A stretch of DNA of 64,000 nt from a bacterium (GCA_028823995.1 JAPPFD010000018.1:35084-99083), one strand, 5' to 3'. Shown: positions 40,291 through 48,634, counted from the first letter of the stretch. Translations and numbers: made by a program. The notes: generated by a model not told the origin, from the sequence alone.

Positions 40291-40850
40291 TGGAGATGAC
40301 GAACGCCGCGGCGTTGGAGGCCATTCTGTTCGTGGCGGAAGCCCCGGTCTCTTCCAAGCGGCTTTGCGAGGTTCTGGGAATCGAACGGCCCGAACTGGAC
40401 CGGGAGGTCGAGGCCCTCTCGGTCCGGCTCGAATCGACCGACCGGGGTCTGCGCCTGGAACGGGTGGCGGGGGGATGGCGCCTCTACACCCGTCCGGAAC
40501 TGTCCGGGTACGTGGAGAGTTTCGTGAGCCGCGGGTCGATCAACAGGCTTTCGGCGGCCTCCCAGGAGGTGTTGGCGGTGATCACCTATCGACAGCCGGT
40601 GTCGAGAAACCAGATAAGCGAGATCCGCGGGGTGGATTCCTCGTCGTCGGTGCGGACCCTGGAGAGGATGGGCCTGGTGGAGGTGACCGGGCGCCTGTCG
40701 GTCCCCGGCCATCCCGCCCTGTACGGGACCACCGAGCTGTTGCTGGAGATGCTGGGCCTGGACAGCCTTGATGAGTTGCCTCCGCTCTCTGAGCGGGTCC
40801 CCTCCCCGGAGGTGATGGATGGACTTGCCACCCGAGCGTCCATCTCCTGA
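40290..40850 (+). CDS. scpB: Segregation and condensation protein B
   Basis: Dimeric winged-helix partner of ScpA in the SMC complex. It has AAALEAILFVAEAPVSSKRL at the N terminus and the family core LSAASQEVLAVITYRQPVS, with EIRGVDSSSSVRTLERMGLV, and GHPALYGTTELLLEMLGL at the end. 186 residues. ATG at 40290 overlaps the scpA stop (TGATG); an in-frame GTG three bases earlier is possible. Its last 32 bases overlap the rluB start at 40819, which couples the three genes tightly as in other Actinobacteria. Confidence 0.94.
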   Translation: MEMTNAAALEAILFVAEAPVSSKRLCEVLGIERPELDREVEALSVRLESTDRGLRLERVAGGWRLYTRPELSGYVESFVSRGSINRLSAASQEVLAVITYRQPVSRNQISEIRGVDSSSSVRTLERMGLVEVTGRLSVPGHPALYGTTELLLEMLGLDSLDELPPLSERVPSPEVMDGLATRASIS

Positions 40851-41571
40851 GGGACCTGTCCGCCTGCAGAAGGCCGTCTCCGCCGCCGGTCTGATGTCCC
40901 GGAGAGCAGCGGAGGATCTCATCGCCCGGGGACGGGTGACCATCGACGGGCGCCGGGCCCGTCTGGGTGACCGGGTGGACCCCGCCGATTCGGTGGTGAG
41001 GGTGGACGGGGCGCGTCTGCCGCTGGCCCCGCACCTGGTCACCTATCTTCTGAACAAGCCCCAGGGGGTGGTCTCGACCACTTCCGACCCGCACGCGGCG
41101 GAGACGGTTGTGGACCTGGTGCCCGACCACCCAAGGGTGTGGCCGGTGGGAAGGCTGGACCGGCAGAGCGAGGGGCTGTTACTGCTGACCAATGACGGGA
41201 CGCTGACCAACCTGGTGACCCATCCCCGTCACGGGATCAAGAAGACCTACCGGGTGCTGGTGAAGGGAGCGCCCCGGCCGGCGGTGGTTCGTCGGCTCAC
41301 CGAGGGAGTGGTCCTGGAGGACGGTCCGGCCCGGGCTCTCCGGGCGCGGCTCGTGGACCGCACGGCCCGGGAGGCGCAGTTGGAGGTGCAGATGGGGGAG
41401 GGGCGGAACCGGGAGATCAGGCGGATGATGGAGGCATTGGGCTATCCGGTGCTGCGGCTGGCGAGGGTGGCCATCGGTCCGCTCCGGGACACTTCGCTCC
41501 GGCCGGGCAGGTGGCGCAGGCTGGGCGGCCCGGAGGTTGCCGCGCTTTACCGGGCGGCTGTGACCGAATAG
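40819..41571 (+). CDS. rluB: 23S rRNA pseudouridine synthase, RluB type
   Basis: Pseudouridine synthase acting on 23S rRNA (position 2605 in E. coli). An N-terminal S4 domain (RLQKAVSAAGLMSRRAAEDL, ARGRVTIDG) precedes the catalytic domain with the aspartate in VGRLDRQSEGLLLLTNDG and the RsuA/RluB-type tail GRNREIRRMMEALGYPVLRL. 250 residues. The scpA-scpB-rluB-cmk order is the standard actinobacterial and firmicute arrangement, here with aroA inserted before cmk. It starts inside scpB. Confidence 0.94.
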   Translation: MDLPPERPSPEGPVRLQKAVSAAGLMSRRAAEDLIARGRVTIDGRRARLGDRVDPADSVVRVDGARLPLAPHLVTYLLNKPQGVVSTTSDPHAAETVVDLVPDHPRVWPVGRLDRQSEGLLLLTNDGTLTNLVTHPRHGIKKTYRVLVKGAPRPAVVRRLTEGVVLEDGPARALRARLVDRTAREAQLEVQMGEGRNREIRRMMEALGYPVLRLARVAIGPLRDTSLRPGRWRRLGGPEVAALYRAAVTE

Positions 41572-41582
41572 TCTCGGAGGTG

Positions 41583-42860
41583 ATGGACAGCCACTTCCCC
41601 CCGGTCATGGAGATCGCCGCCCGCAACCGGCCGGTACGGGCGGTCGTGCGCCCGCCGGGTTCGAAGAGCATCACCAATCGGGCGCTGGTCATAGCGGCCC
41701 TGGCCGGAGGGGGCGCCAGCCGCCTGGAGGGACCGCTGGAAGCCGACGACACCCAGTTGATGCGAAACGGCCTGCGCGGTCTGGGGGTGTTGATCGACGA
41801 CGCCGACGATCCGTGGCTGGTGCTGGGAACCGGAGGCGGGTTCTCGGCTCCCGAGGGGGTGGTGGACGTAGGGGCCTCCGGCACCACCGCACGCTTTCTC
41901 ACCGCGGTGGCCGCCCTCTCTCCCGGTGAGGTGACCATCGACGGAACCGAGCGGATGCGGGAACGCCCCATCGGCGATCTGGCCTCCGCCCTGGGCGAGG
42001 CGGGGGTTGAGGTGAAGACCTGTGACGGGTTCCTGCCCCTGACGGTGGGAGGGGGAGGCTTGCCGGGCGGGACGATCACCGTTGATGTCTCCCGGTCCTC
42101 CCAGTTTCTCTCCGCCCTGCTGATGGTCTCGCCCCTGGCCAGGGGAGAGACGGTAATCCGGACACGGGGCGAGATGGTCTCAGGTCCCTATGTGCAGACC
42201 ACCCTGGAGGTGATGAGGGCTTTCGGGGGGTCGGTGGAGGTCGACGGCGGGGTCTTCCGGGTGAGACCGGACGGGTACCGGTCTTCGGCCTTCGAGATCG
42301 AGGCGGATGCCTCGGCGGCGGTGTATCCGATGGCGGCGGCGGCCATCACCGGGGGAGTGGTGGGCATCGAAGGTCTGTCGCCCGGATCGACCCAGGCCGA
42401 TGCGGGCATGCTGGACGTGCTGGCGGAGATGGGGTGTTCGGTGCGCTGGCAGGGAGCCAGGCTGGTGGTGGAGGGTCCCCCCGACGGAGTCCTTCGGGGG
42501 GTGGACCGGGATATGGGGCGCATGCCCGATGCGGCGCTGGGGCTCTCGGTGATGTGCCTCTTCGCTGATGGGCCGAGCCGACTGCGGCGGCTGGGCACCC
42601 TGCGCCTGAAGGAGACCGACCGGCTGGCTGCCCTCGCCACCGAGATCTCCAGGGCCGGAGGGGATGCGGCTGTGGAGGGAGACGATCTCCTGATCCGACC
42701 GGGCTCGCTTCGCCCCGCCCGGTTCCGCACCTACGACGATCACCGCATGGCTATGTCCTTCGCGCTGGTGGGGCTCCGCCAGGAGGGAGTCGAGATCTCG
42801 GACCCCGGGTGCGTCACCAAGACCTGGCCCGGATTCTTCACAATGCTGGAGAGCCTGTGA
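41583..42860 (+). CDS. aroA: 3-phosphoshikimate 1-carboxyvinyltransferase (EPSP synthase)
   Basis: Transfers enolpyruvate from PEP to shikimate 3-phosphate in aromatic amino acid synthesis. The 425-residue enzyme has the substrate motif RPPGSKSITNRAL near residue 25, GASGTTARFLTAVAAL near 98, and the C-terminal LKETDRLAALATE and YDDHRMAMSFAL with the catalytic acid. ATG at 41583 follows GGAGG directly; GTG at 41580 and ATG at 41607 are alternatives. The sequence ASGTTARF has Ala-Ser before the glycine pair where class I enzymes have NAGTA, so its class should be checked. Stop overlaps the cmk start. Confidence 0.95.
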   Translation: MDSHFPPVMEIAARNRPVRAVVRPPGSKSITNRALVIAALAGGGASRLEGPLEADDTQLMRNGLRGLGVLIDDADDPWLVLGTGGGFSAPEGVVDVGASGTTARFLTAVAALSPGEVTIDGTERMRERPIGDLASALGEAGVEVKTCDGFLPLTVGGGGLPGGTITVDVSRSSQFLSALLMVSPLARGETVIRTRGEMVSGPYVQTTLEVMRAFGGSVEVDGGVFRVRPDGYRSSAFEIEADASAAVYPMAAAAITGGVVGIEGLSPGSTQADAGMLDVLAEMGCSVRWQGARLVVEGPPDGVLRGVDRDMGRMPDAALGLSVMCLFADGPSRLRRLGTLRLKETDRLAALATEISRAGGDAAVEGDDLLIRPGSLRPARFRTYDDHRMAMSFALVGLRQEGVEISDPGCVTKTWPGFFTMLESL

Positions 42861-43537
42861 GCGCCGGGGCAGGCCGGTGGCGGGGGGTGATAGCCATAGA
42901 CGGTCCGGCGGCTTCGGGAAAGAGCACCCTGGCGCGGCGTTTGGCACAGGAACTCGGGCTGGGTTGGCTTGATACCGGGGCGTTCTACAGGGCGGCCGCC
43001 TTGGCGGTCCTCCGTGCGGGAGCGGACCTCGATGACGAGAGGGGGGCGGTGGAGGTGGTGGGGCGAAGAGTGATCTCCCAGGACGCGGGCCGGACCTTCC
43101 TGGACGGTGAGGATGTGGAGACCGAGATCAGGACCCCCCGGGTGACGGAAGCAGCCAGCAAGGTAGCGGTGCTTTCCGGTGTGCGGGAGAAACTGGTGCA
43201 GTCACAGCGGCGCTGGGTGGAGGAGAGGGGCGGGTCGGCGGTGGTGGAGGGTCGGGACATCGGTTCGGTGGTGTTTCCCGACGCGCCGGTCAAGGTCTAT
43301 CTGACCGCCGACTCCGAAGAGCGGGCCCGCCGGCGGTTGGCAGAGTTCGGTGACGCCCCGGAGACATCGGCGGTGCAGGAGAGCCTGGCCCGTCGGGATC
43401 GAACCGACGCCACCCGGACAGCCTCTCCCATGCGTCTGATGCCGGATGCGGTGGAGATAAACACCACGGACCTCAACCCCGACCAGGCGGTGGAGCGGGT
43501 CCTCGGGTTGGTCCGGGCCGCTCGGGTGACCGGATGA
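42857..43537 (+). CDS. cmk: Cytidylate kinase
   Basis: Phosphorylates CMP and dCMP. The 226-residue protein has the P-loop VIAIDGPAASGKSTLARRLA, LGWLDTGAFYRAAAL for nucleotide binding, VVEGRDIGSVVFPDAPVKVY and the lid region RRRLAEFG. GTG at 42857 overlaps the aroA stop (GTGA). In many bacteria cmk is followed by the GTPase gene der; here the next genes are for pyrimidine synthesis, so the conserved block ends or is rearranged at this point. Confidence 0.95.
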   Translation: MSAGAGRWRGVIAIDGPAASGKSTLARRLAQELGLGWLDTGAFYRAAALAVLRAGADLDDERGAVEVVGRRVISQDAGRTFLDGEDVETEIRTPRVTEAASKVAVLSGVREKLVQSQRRWVEERGGSAVVEGRDIGSVVFPDAPVKVYLTADSEERARRRLAEFGDAPETSAVQESLARRDRTDATRTASPMRLMPDAVEINTTDLNPDQAVERVLGLVRAARVTG

Positions 43538-43589
43538 CAGTCACCTGGTCCTCGGGCGGGGTCTCCCGAAGCATTGGGGGAGGGATGCG

Positions 43590-44672
43590 GTGAGCCTGGT
43601 GCGGATCGTCGGGGCGCTCGATCCCCACGTCCACCTGCGGGGGATGGAGTGGGCGCACAAGGGGGACTTCGCCACCGAGACCGCCGCCGCCCTGGCAGGC
43701 GGGTACACGGCGGTTCTGGACATGCCCAACACTCCTCCCGCCACCACCGACAGCCAGGGTCTGGAACGAAAGCTCGAAGACCTGGGGAGGAACGCCCGAT
43801 GCGACTACGGGGTATGGCTGGGCGCCCATCCCTCCGGGGTGAGGCCGCCCGCGGAGTTGGCCCGGCTGTCCCGGCGGGTGTGCGGCATCAAGCTCTATTG
43901 CGGGCACACAACCGGCGGTTTGACCATCGGTCCGTCCCAGATGGATCGCCAGGTGGCTTCCTGGCCGGGTCCGGGGGTGCTGGCCGCCCACGCCGAGGGG
44001 GAGTCGGTGGGCGTGTTCCTGGCGGCATTGGCCCGGCACGGGAAGCGGGGACACCTATGTCACATCGACACTGCCCGGGCGGTGTCCGAGGTGGCCGAGC
44101 ACAAGAGCCGGGGGACTAAGGTGACCGCCGGGGTCTGTCCTCATCATCTGTTTTTTGCCGACCGAGACCTGCCTTCTCTGGGACCCAGAGGGGTGATGAA
44201 GCCCCCGCTGGGCACCCGGTCTGATCGCGAGGCTCTATGGGAAGGCCTCCGGCAGGGAGTCATAGACGTGGTGGAGTCGGATCACGCTCCCCACACCTGG
44301 GATGAGAAGCTCGGTGTCCCCACGCCCTTCGGGGTGCCCGGGCTGGAGACCACTATTCCGCTTCTGTTCACCGCAGTGAAAGAGGGACGCATCACCGCCG
44401 ACCGGGCGGTCGACCTGGTGTCGGTTGCTCCCCGCCGCATATTCGGTCTGGATCCCCGACCGCCGGGGACATACACGCTGGTGGATGTTGGGGTTCGGTG
44501 GACTATCACCCCCGAGAGCCTCTACACTTCGTGCGGGTGGACACCGTTTTCCGGCATGGAGGTGTCTGGAATGATAAGAAGAGTGGTTATCCGGGATACG
44601 GTGGTCTTCGAGGACGGTGAAGTCCTGGCCCCGAAGGGATTCGGTTCGAACCTGTATGACGACTTCTGCTGA
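43590..44672 (+). CDS. pyrC: Dihydroorotase or closely related cyclic amidohydrolase
   Basis: Zinc amidohydrolase of 360 residues, expected to cyclise carbamoyl aspartate to dihydroorotate. Metal ligands are in LDPHVHLRG at the N terminus; DMPNTPP, IKLYCGHTTGG with the probable carboxylated lysine, VCPHHLFF and VESDHAPHTWDEK complete the site. The closeness to pyrD, pyrE and pyrF supports dihydroorotase. The enzyme is shorter than class I dihydroorotases (about 425) and closer to the compact kind. GTG at 43590 follows GGGGGAGGGA. Its last codons overlap the pyrD start by 17 bases. pyrB and carAB are not in the window. Confidence 0.9.
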   Translation: MSLVRIVGALDPHVHLRGMEWAHKGDFATETAAALAGGYTAVLDMPNTPPATTDSQGLERKLEDLGRNARCDYGVWLGAHPSGVRPPAELARLSRRVCGIKLYCGHTTGGLTIGPSQMDRQVASWPGPGVLAAHAEGESVGVFLAALARHGKRGHLCHIDTARAVSEVAEHKSRGTKVTAGVCPHHLFFADRDLPSLGPRGVMKPPLGTRSDREALWEGLRQGVIDVVESDHAPHTWDEKLGVPTPFGVPGLETTIPLLFTAVKEGRITADRAVDLVSVAPRRIFGLDPRPPGTYTLVDVGVRWTITPESLYTSCGWTPFSGMEVSGMIRRVVIRDTVVFEDGEVLAPKGFGSNLYDDFC

Positions 44673-45771
44673 ACTCTCGGCCGGGGAGGCCACCTATAGG
44701 GCGCTCCGCCGGTTTTTGTTCGCCCTCCCACCCGACGACGCGCACCGGATGGTCATCGGGAGGCTGGCGGCCCTGGATCGACATCCCGGCCTCTGTGATG
44801 CGGCGGCCCGCTACCGGGAACGGCGTTCCCTTCTGTCCGGCCGGGTGGGCCGGGTCATCCTCGACTCTCCCCTGATCCTGGCCGCGGGACTGGTGAAGGG
44901 GGAAGGGTTCCTCACCGAGGATGAGGCCATGAGGGCGGTGGCCAGGGGCCGGAACATCATCCCCGGGTGGCGGTCGGCGGGAGCGCTCCTGGGGCCGGTG
45001 GAGATGGGGACCTTCACCCCCCGGCCGAGACTGGGCAACCCCGGACAGGTGCTTTGGAGACACACCGAGGCTCAGAGCCTGCTCAACCGGGTGGGCCTGC
45101 GAAACCCCGGAGCAGCCGCGGCGGCGGCCTTCTTGGGTGACCGTTCGGAGGACCTCCCCGAGGTCTACGGGATCAGCATCGCCTCGGATCCGGACCAGGC
45201 CGATCCCGCCCGTCGCGTGGAGGAGGCGGCGGAGGCGGTGCGCTATTTTGCGGAGGCCGGCGTCCGTCCCTCCTGGACGACGGTGAACGTGAGCTGCCCC
45301 AATGTGGACCAGGGGTATGACCTGTCGAGCCTTCCCGGGGAGGTGGCCGACCTGTGCCGGGCGGTGCGTGGGGAGCTTTGGGGGGCGAGTCCCTTGTGGG
45401 TGAAGGTGGCGCCGGATGTGGGTCGAGGCCGGTACGGCTCGATCGCCCAGGCGGCGGTGGAGGGAGGAGCAGAGGCGATAGTGGCGACCAACACGGCGCC
45501 GGGCCGGCTGTCGGGGACCGAGATAGGGGTGGGGGTGGGGGGAGCTTCCCTGCACAGCCTGGCTTTGGAGGTGGTGGAGGAACTGGACTCGTTCCGCACC
45601 GAGTCGGGAGCGGAATTCGAGATCGTTGGTTGTGGGGGAGTGCTGGACGGTCAGAGTTACCGTGACTTTCTCGATCGGGGAGCGGCGGCGGTCCAGTACT
45701 GGAGCGCCTTGGTGTTCCGCGGGCCAACTGCCCCGGCGCTGATCCTGGCGGAGTCGGAAGAGCTTACGTGA
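44656..45771 (+). CDS. pyrD: Dihydroorotate dehydrogenase
   Basis: FMN enzyme that oxidises dihydroorotate to orotate. The 371-residue protein has the N-terminal helical extension of class 2, membrane-associated, quinone-linked enzymes (YRALRRFLFALPPDDAHRM), then ILAAGLVKGEGF, TVNVSCPNVDQGYDL with the catalytic region, WVKVAPDV and the phosphate-binding VATNTAPGR and VGCGGVLDG. Spacing and some motifs (NRVGLRNPG in place of NRMGFNNxG) differ a little from the standard class 2. ATG at 44656 lies inside pyrC. It overlaps pyrE by four bases. Confidence 0.9.
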   Translation: MTTSAELSAGEATYRALRRFLFALPPDDAHRMVIGRLAALDRHPGLCDAAARYRERRSLLSGRVGRVILDSPLILAAGLVKGEGFLTEDEAMRAVARGRNIIPGWRSAGALLGPVEMGTFTPRPRLGNPGQVLWRHTEAQSLLNRVGLRNPGAAAAAAFLGDRSEDLPEVYGISIASDPDQADPARRVEEAAEAVRYFAEAGVRPSWTTVNVSCPNVDQGYDLSSLPGEVADLCRAVRGELWGASPLWVKVAPDVGRGRYGSIAQAAVEGGAEAIVATNTAPGRLSGTEIGVGVGGASLHSLALEVVEELDSFRTESGAEFEIVGCGGVLDGQSYRDFLDRGAAAVQYWSALVFRGPTAPALILAESEELT

Positions 45772-46404
45772 CCGCGGACCGGTCGGCTGCAGACGCTCTG
45801 TTGGAGGCCGAGGTGTTGATCTTCTGTCCGGATCGGCCCATCACGTTCGCCTCGGGGATGCGGTTCTCCGGTGTACATGGACATCCGGCGGTTGATCGGG
45901 GTTCCGTCGGCATGGCGGACGGTGATCGAGGGGTTGGGAGGGGTTATCGGGTCTCTGGACGGTGGGGTGGAAGTGGTGGCCGGTGTAGCGGCCGGCGGCA
46001 TACCGCACAGCGCCGCCGTGGCCTACGAGGCGGGTCTGCCCTCCTGTTTCGTCCGCAAGGAAGCCAAGGGGCACAGCCGGGGGCGGGCGGTGGAAGGCGC
46101 GGATGTCAGGGGACGGCGGGTGGTGCTGGTGGAGGATGTGGTCACCACCGGGGGCTCCAGCCTCGAGGCGGCGGGGGCCCTGCGCGAGGCTGGCGGAGAA
46201 GTGACGATGTGTCTGTCGGTGGCGGGTTACGGCTTCGACGAGACCTTCACGGCCTTCGGTGAGGCCGGGGTGGAACTCTCCCTCCTGGTCCCCTTCATGG
46301 ACCTGTTGACGGCGGCCTCACGGCGAGAAGAAGCCTCTTTGCGGGCACTTGAGGAGGCGCGGCGGTGGTGGCGTGACCCTCACCACTGGGCCCCGGGGGC
46401 TTAG
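45768..46404 (+). CDS. pyrE: Orotate phosphoribosyltransferase, interrupted by a one-base frameshift
   Basis: Orotate plus PRPP gives OMP. The N-terminal part from GTG 45768 reads LLEAEVLIFCPDRPITFASGMR and the family continuation SPVYMDIRRLIGVPSAW is in the +1 frame, so one base (a T at 45864 or 45865 in CGGTTCTCCG) is extra. Downstream are FVRKEAKGHSRG with the catalytic lysine and the PRPP motif VVLVEDVVTTGGSS. Removing one T gives a normal protein of about 211 residues. The gene overlaps pyrD by four bases and abuts pyrF. A sequencing or assembly error in an essential gene is the simplest explanation; a real null allele or programmed shift is less likely. The downstream frame alone (from 45871) lacks the N-terminal lobe. 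Confidence 0.85.
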
Positions 46405-47217
46405 GTGGGCAAGTTCTCCGAACGGCTTTCCGCCCGGATGGAAGAGTCGGGGAGCCTGCTCTGTGTGGGCCTGGACCCTGCTCCGGATCTGGTCTTCGAG
46501 GACGAGCCCGTCGGGGCCGGTGACCCCCTGTTCGAGTGGGGTCGACAGGTTATTTCCCAGACCCATCGCTTCGTGTGCGCGTTCAAACCCAACCTGGCCT
46601 TCTACGAGGCGAGGGGCTCCGGGGGGATCGCCTCTCTGGAGAGGATCATGGAGTATCTGGGATCGGAGCATCCTGGCATCCCGGTGATCGGGGACGCAAA
46701 GCGGGCCGACATCGGCACCACCAGCGAGGCCTATGCGAGGTTCCTGTTCGACCGGCTCGGCTTCGATGCAGTGACCTTGAGCCCGTGGCTGGGAAGGGAC
46801 GCCCTTCAGCCCTTCCTGGACCGGGGGGAGCGGGGTTGTGTGATCCTCTGCCGCACCTCCAATCCGGGAGCGGACGACCTGCAGACCCTGGAGGTCGGAG
46901 GAGAGTTGCTCTGGCAGCGGGTGGCCCGGATGGTGGCTGAGGAGTGGAACAGCTTGGGCAACTGCCTTCTTGTGATGGGAGCAACCCGCCCCGAGGACCT
47001 GCGCACCGCTCGGGAGCTGGTTGGCGACATGACCTTTCTGGTGCCGGGAGTGGGGCCCCAAGGCGGGAGGCTGGAGGAGGTGTTGGAGGCGGGGCTCAAC
47101 CCGGACGGGAGGGGTCTGATCATCAACAGTTCGCGGGGAGTGACCACATCCTCCGACATGGCCGGAGCGGCCTCGCAGATGGCGGCCGCCATAAACACGG
47201 CCAGGCGGATTCGCTAG
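46405..47217 (+). CDS. pyrF: Orotidine 5'-phosphate decarboxylase (type 2, mycobacterial form)
   Basis: Decarboxylates OMP to UMP, the last step of UMP synthesis. The 270-residue protein has LCVGLDPAPDLV at the N terminus, AFKPNLAFYEA with a conserved lysine and the catalytic IGDAKRADIGTTSEAYA (Asp-x-Lys-x-x-Asp array) near residue 95, and LVPGVGPQGG near 212. The length and motifs suit the long PyrF subfamily of Mycobacterium and Myxococcus. GTG at 46405 follows the pyrE stop directly. In many Actinobacteria the integration host factor gene mihF follows; here a 346-base non-coding stretch follows instead. Confidence 0.94.
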   Translation: MGKFSERLSARMEESGSLLCVGLDPAPDLVFEDEPVGAGDPLFEWGRQVISQTHRFVCAFKPNLAFYEARGSGGIASLERIMEYLGSEHPGIPVIGDAKRADIGTTSEAYARFLFDRLGFDAVTLSPWLGRDALQPFLDRGERGCVILCRTSNPGADDLQTLEVGGELLWQRVARMVAEEWNSLGNCLLVMGATRPEDLRTARELVGDMTFLVPGVGPQGGRLEEVLEAGLNPDGRGLIINSSRGVTTSSDMAGAASQMAAAINTARRIR

Positions 47218-47563
47218 GCGTCTCCTACTTGGCAGGCCAAGGGAGGGAAGGTCGCGAAAAAACCTCTAAAAGGGCGGGCCGGAGTCTTGAAAACTGTCCC
47301 TGGCGCCGCGCACATTGGTGGTTACAAACATCGCGGCCGTCCGGACAGGCCTCGATCAATACCAAGTCTCGTCTCCCGGCGAGCGGTCTCTCAAAACGCT
47401 CCAAGGGGAAGAGCATCAAGCCGACGACCGAAATCCTCGGTTCGGACAGGCCTGCGCCTATCCGAAAAATTCAACCGGAACGGTGGTGGCGGGTCGGGAG
47501 GGAAACCCAAAAATTAAGCCCCTGGGTTGGCGGTCGGGCGCAGGGCCGATGGGAGGAGGCGGC
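47218..47563. other. 346-base stretch without a recognised gene
   Basis: No reading frame with family features or codon pattern is visible on either strand. The base composition is less GC-biased than in neighbouring genes, with several A runs (GCGAAAAAACC, CCGAAAAATTC). The 11-mer CGGACAGGCCT occurs twice, at 47342-47352 and 47443-47453, 101 bases apart. A short hairpin (CTTGG-CAGG-CCAAG, 47230-47243) follows pyrF but lacks a T run. It lies between pyrF and the stop of the minus-strand UspA gene, so it could hold terminators, a small RNA, or decayed sequence; I cannot tell which. Confidence 0.5.
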
Positions 47564-48058
47564 TCAGGGGAGCTTTGTTTCCTCTGGAGGTCGGGAGGGC
47601 ATTAGGAGGAGGGGCCGCTCGCATTCCATCCCGACCCGGGCGGTGACCGATGCCCACACCTCGCCTTCGAACAGCTGGCGGGTGGCGCCCATGACAATCA
47701 GGTCGGCCTGCATTTGTTCGGCCTGGGCCATGATCGTCTCCGCCAGGTCCTGACCGGACACGTAGGAGACTTCCGGATCGATTCCGGCGGATCGGAACCC
47801 GCTGGCCAGCGTGGCCACCGCCCGTTGGCCGCGCTCTCGGACGTAGTCGGCCTCTGCAGAGGAATCGTGAGCTGGCGAGTCCTGGAGGTCCTCGGAGAGA
47901 AACGAACGAGGTTGGCGTTGAAATTGGTCCAGCAAGGACTGGGGTACCTGAACCACAGTCATGATCACGACTTTTCCGTCATCGCCCACCAGAGGGGCAC
48001 AAAAATCGATGACTGGCGGTGCCTGCAGCACACCCGAGGTGCAAACCAAGATGCGCAT
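47564..48058 (-). CDS. Universal stress protein family (UspA)
   Basis: A 164-residue single-domain UspA-like protein: MRILVCTSG at the N terminus, a central variable region and the nucleotide-loop region DLIVMGATRQLFEGEVWASVTARV near residue 125, followed by the final strand PLLLMPS. The ATP-binding pattern G-2x-G-9x-G(S/T) is not intact (GAT...VT), so it may be a non-ATP-binding member. Divergent from the flavin reductase gene, with only 19 bases between the two starts, so the promoters must overlap. Role in stress survival is inferred from the family. Confidence 0.85.
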   Translation of the reverse strand: MRILVCTSGVLQAPPVIDFCAPLVGDDGKVVIMTVVQVPQSLLDQFQRQPRSFLSEDLQDSPAHDSSAEADYVRERGQRAVATLASGFRSAGIDPEVSYVSGQDLAETIMAQAEQMQADLIVMGATRQLFEGEVWASVTARVGMECERPLLLMPSRPPEETKLP

Positions 48059-48064
48059 GTCTGC

Positions 48065-48070
48065 CAGAAT
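48065..48070 (+). promoter_or_regulatory. -10-like element for leaderless flavin reductase transcript
   Basis: CAGAAT at 48065-48070 ends seven bases before the ATG at 48078, with spacer ACAGGGG that resembles those before xerD and the small ORF ahead of tlyA. The -10 match is weaker than in the other cases. Confidence 0.35.
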
Positions 48071-48077
48071 ACAGGGG

Positions 48078-48578
48078 ATGCTGGAAAATCAACTCGTAAA
48101 CAAGGTCACTTGGAAAATTCCGAACGCTCTGGCTCTGGTCGGCTCCGCCTCCGGGGAGACCTGGAACGGCATGACCACGTCCTGGATCACCCAACTGTCC
48201 ATGGAGCCGGTCCTGATAGGGATCGGGGTGGAAAACCATGCGGTTACCCACCGGCTGATCTCCGAAGGGGGAAGCTTCACGGTCAACCTCTGGGATCCCG
48301 AGGACAAGCGCGTGTTCGTGAAATTCTCAAAGCCGGCTGTCCGCCAGGGGATGACTCTCAATGACCGGGCGGTGCGCGTCGGAAAAACCGGTGCTCCGGT
48401 GTTCGAGGATGCCGTCGCTTTCATGGATTGTGAGGTTCGGAGGGCTATTGACTTCGGTACTCACACGCTCTTCGTGGGGGAAGTGGTGGACGCGGGCATT
48501 CGAGACGACACGAAGCGAGCGGCGGCCATGAGCGACACCCGGATGAAGTACGGTGGCGTCAAGCGTGGAGGCATGTGA
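48078..48578 (+). CDS. Flavin reductase family protein (FMN-binding split barrel)
   Basis: A 166-residue protein of the flavin reductase-like domain family. It has KIPNALALVGSASGETWNGMTTSW near the N terminus, where the family binds FMN, then EPVLIGIGVENHAVTHRLI and the segment GSFTVNLWDPEDKRVFVKFS. The C terminus carries KYGGVKRGG. Members either supply reduced flavin to a monooxygenase or keep FMN bound and reduce small molecules themselves. The ATG at 48078 matches the family start and fits a leaderless promoter; the frame is open further upstream but overlaps the divergent UspA gene. Confidence 0.87.
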   Translation: MLENQLVNKVTWKIPNALALVGSASGETWNGMTTSWITQLSMEPVLIGIGVENHAVTHRLISEGGSFTVNLWDPEDKRVFVKFSKPAVRQGMTLNDRAVRVGKTGAPVFEDAVAFMDCEVRRAIDFGTHTLFVGEVVDAGIRDDTKRAAAMSDTRMKYGGVKRGGM

Positions 48579-48634
48579 CCTCCTGAGACCTCTGTCGCCT
48601 GGCCGAAGGGCCACTCAGTGGGTGGTCAGCCGGA

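Noticed and set aside
45871..46404. Shorter pyrE starting at 45871 as the true gene
   Set aside because: It lacks the conserved N-terminal segment, which is present intact in the adjacent frame; a one-base shift is a better explanation.
47315..47605. 96-codon open frame after pyrF
   Set aside because: No motif, odd composition, no ribosome site, and it runs into the opposite-strand UspA gene.
48600..48613. Hairpin TGGCC-GAAG-GGCCA between flavin reductase and ispD as terminator
   Set aside because: Only five pairs and no T run; position between convergent genes is suggestive but too weak to list as a feature.
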